From positions 1 to 8,401 of the forward strand of contig DZDC01000099.1 in the NCBI GenBank assembly GCA_022736595.1: a stretch of DNA of 8,401 nt, written 5' to 3'. Below the pieces are notes generated by a model that searched no databases, was not told where the DNA came from, and worked only from the letters and a program-made list of their open reading frames with translations. Shown here in pieces: positions 6,232 through 8,401 of this stretch (within the stretch, counting starts at the first letter, position 1; every line of letters begins with the position of its first letter). The DNA is from Draconibacterium orientale. Lineage in GTDB: Bacteria; Bacteroidota; Bacteroidia; Bacteroidales; UBA1556. The position numbers and the translations under genes were made by a program.

Positions 6232-6741
6232 ATGAAATTAGATGTTAAAATAGGCGAACGCATTGCCACGGTGGAACTCATTGAGCGCAGCGGCGAGTAC
6301 ATTACCCTGAGTGTAGATGGCCGACTGATGGAGTTGGATACCCGATTGGTGGAACCCAATATTTACTCTGTAATTCACGATTATCAATCACATGATGTAC
6401 TTATTCACGATGGACGCAACTTCAAAGAATATTTTATAAGCGCCATGCTCGAAAACTTTGTGGTACAAATTATCGATGCTGAAGCCAAATACCAAGCCTT
6501 AAGAGGTAAGGGTTTTGCAGGGGAAGACGAAAATGCTATTTCAGCACCCATGCCAGGTAAAGTGGTAAAAATTATGGTAAAAGTGGGTGATGAACTCAAA
6601 GCAGGAGATACCGTAGTCATTGTTTCGGCCATGAAAATGGAAAGCGAATACAAGGTAAAACAAGATCGCAAGGTGGTGGAAATACTTGTTAACGAAGGTG
6701 ATACCATCGAAGCACATCAACCCATGGTAATTGTGGAATAA
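6232..6741 (+). CDS. Biotin carboxyl carrier protein with BT-like N-terminal domain
   Basis: A 169-residue biotin carrier for the adjacent carboxylase. The C-terminal biotinyl domain (about 102-169) shows APMPGKVVKIMVKVGD at 105-120 and the biotinylation motif A133-M-Lys135-M within VSAMKMESEYKV, so Lys135 is the expected biotin attachment site. Unlike the AccB of fatty-acid synthesis, which has a Pro/Ala-rich flexible linker, the first 90 residues are strand-rich (VKIGERIATVELIERSG, ITLSVDGRLMELDTRLVE, VLIHDGRNFKEYFIS). This resembles the biotin-transfer (BT) beta-domain of propionyl- and methylcrotonyl-CoA carboxylase alpha chains. It therefore looks like the C-terminal half of a PCC-alpha chain encoded as its own gene. 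It lies between biotin carboxylase (28 bases) and carboxyltransferase (24 bases), surely one operon. The biotinyl domain is certain; the BT comparison is by eye. Confidence 0.93.
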   Translation: MKLDVKIGERIATVELIERSGEYITLSVDGRLMELDTRLVEPNIYSVIHDYQSHDVLIHDGRNFKEYFISAMLENFVVQIIDAEAKYQALRGKGFAGEDENAISAPMPGKVVKIMVKVGDELKAGDTVVIVSAMKMESEYKVKQDRKVVEILVNEGDTIEAHQPMVIVE

Positions 6742-6765
6742 TAAAAAACTTAAAAAGATTGCATT

Positions 6766-8301
6766 ATGATGACCAATAAAGAAAAATATCAATATTTTGA
6801 AAAGAGAAGCAAAGAAGCCGAATTAGGGGGAGGTGTGGATCGCATTCAAAAACAACATGAGGCAGGACGTCTCACCGCAAGAGAACGCATCGACTTATTA
6901 CTCGATCCAGGTAGTTTTGTTGAATTTGACAAATTTGTGATGCACCGCACCACTGATTTTGGAATGGACAAAACCAAATTCCTAGGCGATGGAGTAGTTT
7001 CTGGCTACGGAAAAGTGGATGGCCGACTCATCTATGTTTACGCGCAAGACTTTACCGTTTTTGGTGGTAGCTTAAGCCGCACCAATGCCGATAAAATTAT
7101 CAAAGTTTCCAAACTTGCCATGAAAAATGGAGCTCCCATCGTAGGTTTAAACGATTCAGGTGGAGCCCGTATTCAAGAAGGAGTTCAAAGTTTGGGTGGT
7201 TATGCCGATATCTTTTGGCTTAATACCAAAGCCTCAGGTGTGATACCCCAAATTAGTGCCATCCTCGGTCCTTGTGCTGGAGGCGCCGTTTATAGCCCTG
7301 CCCTCACCGATTTTATCTTCATGGTAAAAGAAACCAGTTATATGTTTGTAACCGGACCCGATGTTGTAAAATCAGTGACCAACGAAGAAGTAACCAAAAA
7401 AGAACTTGGAGGTGCGGTTACTCACAACACCAAGAGCGGTGTAGCCCACTTTATGAGCGACGACGATACTCAATCCATCATGTCCATTCGTGAGCTCCTC
7501 TCATTTTTACCCAGCAACAATGTGGATCCAGCACCTCAGAAAAAATGTGGAGACCCATGGGATCGGATGGATGAAAAACTCATGGATTTAATTCCCGATG
7601 ATCCTAACAAGCCTTACGACATCAAAGAAATTATCCATTCGATATGCGATGAGCATTACTTTTATGAAGTGCAAGAGCATTATGCCCAAAATATTGTAAT
7701 CGGTTACGGTCGTTTAGGTGGTAAAACGGTAGGATTTGTTGCCAACCAACCTGCCTATTTTGCCGGCGTACTCGATATCAATAGCAGTGTAAAAGCAGCC
7801 CGTTTTGTTCGCTTCTGCGATGCCTTCAATATTCCTTTGGTTACTTTAGTAGATGTACCGGGGTTCCTTCCAGGTACGGTGCAAGAATACGGCGGAATTA
7901 TTAAACATGGAGCCAAATTGCTCTACGCTTTTAGTGAAGCTACCGTTCCCAAAATCACCCTGATTACCCGCAAAGCCTATGGTGGAGCCTACGATGTGAT
8001 GAACTCTAAACACATTGGTGCAGACGTAAACTTTGCTTATCCTACCGCCGAAATTGCAGTAATGGGAGCAGATGGAGCGGTAAATATCCTCTATCGCAAC
8101 CTTCAAGGCGACGATTTAAAACGAACTGTTGACGAATACAAAGACGCTTTTGCAAATCCATACAAAGCAGCGGAAATGGGCTACATCGACGAAGTAATTT
8201 TACCCCGAGAAACCCGTAAAAAAATCATCCAAGCTTTGGATATGTGTAAAAATAAAAGCGAACAAAGTCCGCCCAAGAAACACGGAAATATTCCGTTGTA
8301 A
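6766..8301 (+). CDS. pccB: Acyl-CoA carboxylase carboxyltransferase (beta) subunit, PccB type
   Basis: This subunit transfers CO2 from carboxybiotin to an acyl-CoA, probably propionyl-CoA to methylmalonyl-CoA. At 511 residues it has the fused N- and C-terminal crotonase-like halves of the PccB/MmdA family. The N half carries RLTARERIDLLLDPGSF at 35-51, NDSGGARIQEG at 129-139 and the first oxyanion-hole glycines Gly172-Gly173 (GPCAGGAVYSPA). The C half carries VDVPGFLPG at 362-370 and KAYGGAYDVMNSKH at 403-416, with Gly407-Ala408 as the second oxyanion hole. Asp410 matches Asp422 of Streptomyces PccB, a residue tied to short acyl-CoA choice, which favours propionyl-CoA. The sodium-pump decarboxylase partners of MmdA are absent. 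ATGATG gives two possible starts one codon apart. Last gene of the operon, followed by a strong terminator. MccB is unlikely; broad acetyl/propionyl use is possible. Confidence 0.94.
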   Translation: MMTNKEKYQYFEKRSKEAELGGGVDRIQKQHEAGRLTARERIDLLLDPGSFVEFDKFVMHRTTDFGMDKTKFLGDGVVSGYGKVDGRLIYVYAQDFTVFGGSLSRTNADKIIKVSKLAMKNGAPIVGLNDSGGARIQEGVQSLGGYADIFWLNTKASGVIPQISAILGPCAGGAVYSPALTDFIFMVKETSYMFVTGPDVVKSVTNEEVTKKELGGAVTHNTKSGVAHFMSDDDTQSIMSIRELLSFLPSNNVDPAPQKKCGDPWDRMDEKLMDLIPDDPNKPYDIKEIIHSICDEHYFYEVQEHYAQNIVIGYGRLGGKTVGFVANQPAYFAGVLDINSSVKAARFVRFCDAFNIPLVTLVDVPGFLPGTVQEYGGIIKHGAKLLYAFSEATVPKITLITRKAYGGAYDVMNSKHIGADVNFAYPTAEIAVMGADGAVNILYRNLQGDDLKRTVDEYKDAFANPYKAAEMGYIDEVILPRETRKKIIQALDMCKNKSEQSPPKKHGNIPL

Positions 8302-8320
8302 ACTCCAAAAACGCAAATCG

Positions 8321-8355
8321 AAAAGAGCCAACGAAAGTTGGCTCTTTTAATTTTT
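8321..8355 (+). terminator. Rho-independent terminator of the carboxylase operon
   Basis: A perfect 12-bp stem (AAAAGAGCCAAC at 8321-8332 with GTTGGCTCTTTT at 8337-8348) closes a GAAA GNRA-type tetraloop at 8333-8336. It is followed by AATTTTT on the plus strand and starts 20 bases after the pccB stop codon. The A-run on the 5' side also gives it terminator character on the minus strand, so it may work in both directions. Confidence 0.9.
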
Positions 8356-8357
8356 GG

Positions 8358-8396
8358 CTGAATTAAGCATTAGCTTTTGGCTAATGCTTAATTCGG
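8358..8396. repeat. Perfect inverted repeat downstream of the operon terminator
   Basis: GAATTAAGCATTAGC at 8360-8374 pairs perfectly with GCTAATGCTTAATTC at 8380-8394 around a 5-base TTTTG loop. A G-U and a C-G pair extend the stem to 17 bp (8358-8396). It lies 9 bases after the first terminator. No T-run follows on the minus strand, and the plus-strand continuation is cut off by the window end. It may be a second terminator for a neighbour beyond the window, or a palindromic repeat. Confidence 0.7.
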
Positions 8397-8401
8397 GTTA
8401 A

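Noticed and set aside
6541..6792. Minus-strand open frame opposite the biotin carrier gene
   Set aside because: Its Phe/His-rich composition is what results from reading the complement of a Lys/Met/Glu-rich gene; no motif is present.
8282..8296. ACGGAA/TTCCGT hairpin overlapping the end of pccB
   Set aside because: A six-base-pair stem with a 3-base loop inside coding sequence, with no T-run; the perfect 12-bp terminator a few bases later explains termination.
6232..8301. Methylmalonyl-CoA decarboxylase (sodium pump) operon
   Set aside because: The integral membrane beta subunit and the small gamma subunit are absent, and a biotin carboxylase gene is present, which indicates an ATP-dependent carboxylase.

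Overview
The window looks like an ordinary chromosomal segment of a member of the Bacteroidota (Flavobacteriia- or Cryomorphaceae-like; no finer placement is possible from sequence alone). Base composition is moderately AT-rich. Start codons lack Shine-Dalgarno sequences and follow A/T-rich leaders. The best promoter matches are of the Bacteroidota type (TTG ... TAnnTTTG). The protein set (PepSY-associated TM protein, OB-fold-like lipoprotein, split biotin carboxylase / BCCP / carboxyltransferase operon) also fits this phylum.

Layout. (1) 1-2235, plus strand: a compact run of purE (purine synthesis), a lone LutA/LldE-type two-CCG Fe-S protein, and ribF (FMN/FAD synthesis, TTG start). They are 4 and 25 bases apart, probably one transcript from a TAnnTTTG box at the very start of the window. 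(2) 2244-4374, minus strand, convergent with ribF: a coiled-coil lipoprotein, then a Rho-independent terminator, then a PepSY-associated TM protein followed 5 bases later by an exported class D (OXA-type) beta-lactamase. (3) 4375-4685: a 311-base divergent promoter region. (4) 4686-8301, plus strand: a three-gene acyl-CoA (probably propionyl-CoA) carboxylase operon of biotin carboxylase, biotin carrier and carboxyltransferase. It is closed by a perfect 12-bp GNRA-loop terminator and a second perfect 15-bp inverted repeat.

How the genes work together. The carboxylase operon forms a complete enzyme. The first subunit carboxylates biotin with ATP and bicarbonate, the second carries carboxybiotin on Lys135, and the third transfers CO2 to the acyl-CoA. 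The break between the first two proteins falls next to what looks like the biotin-transfer (BT) domain of a PCC-alpha-type chain. RibF makes FMN and FAD and PurE supplies a purine precursor, so region 1 has a cofactor/nucleotide housekeeping flavour. The Fe-S protein there lacks its usual LutB/LutC partners.

No mobile element, integron site, CRISPR, tRNA or rRNA was seen. I did not find a clear new defence or mobile system. The least explained parts are the PepSY-TM/OXA pair, the CKHGGGKM lipoprotein upstream of it, and the regulatory DNA at 4375-4685 and 8321-8401.
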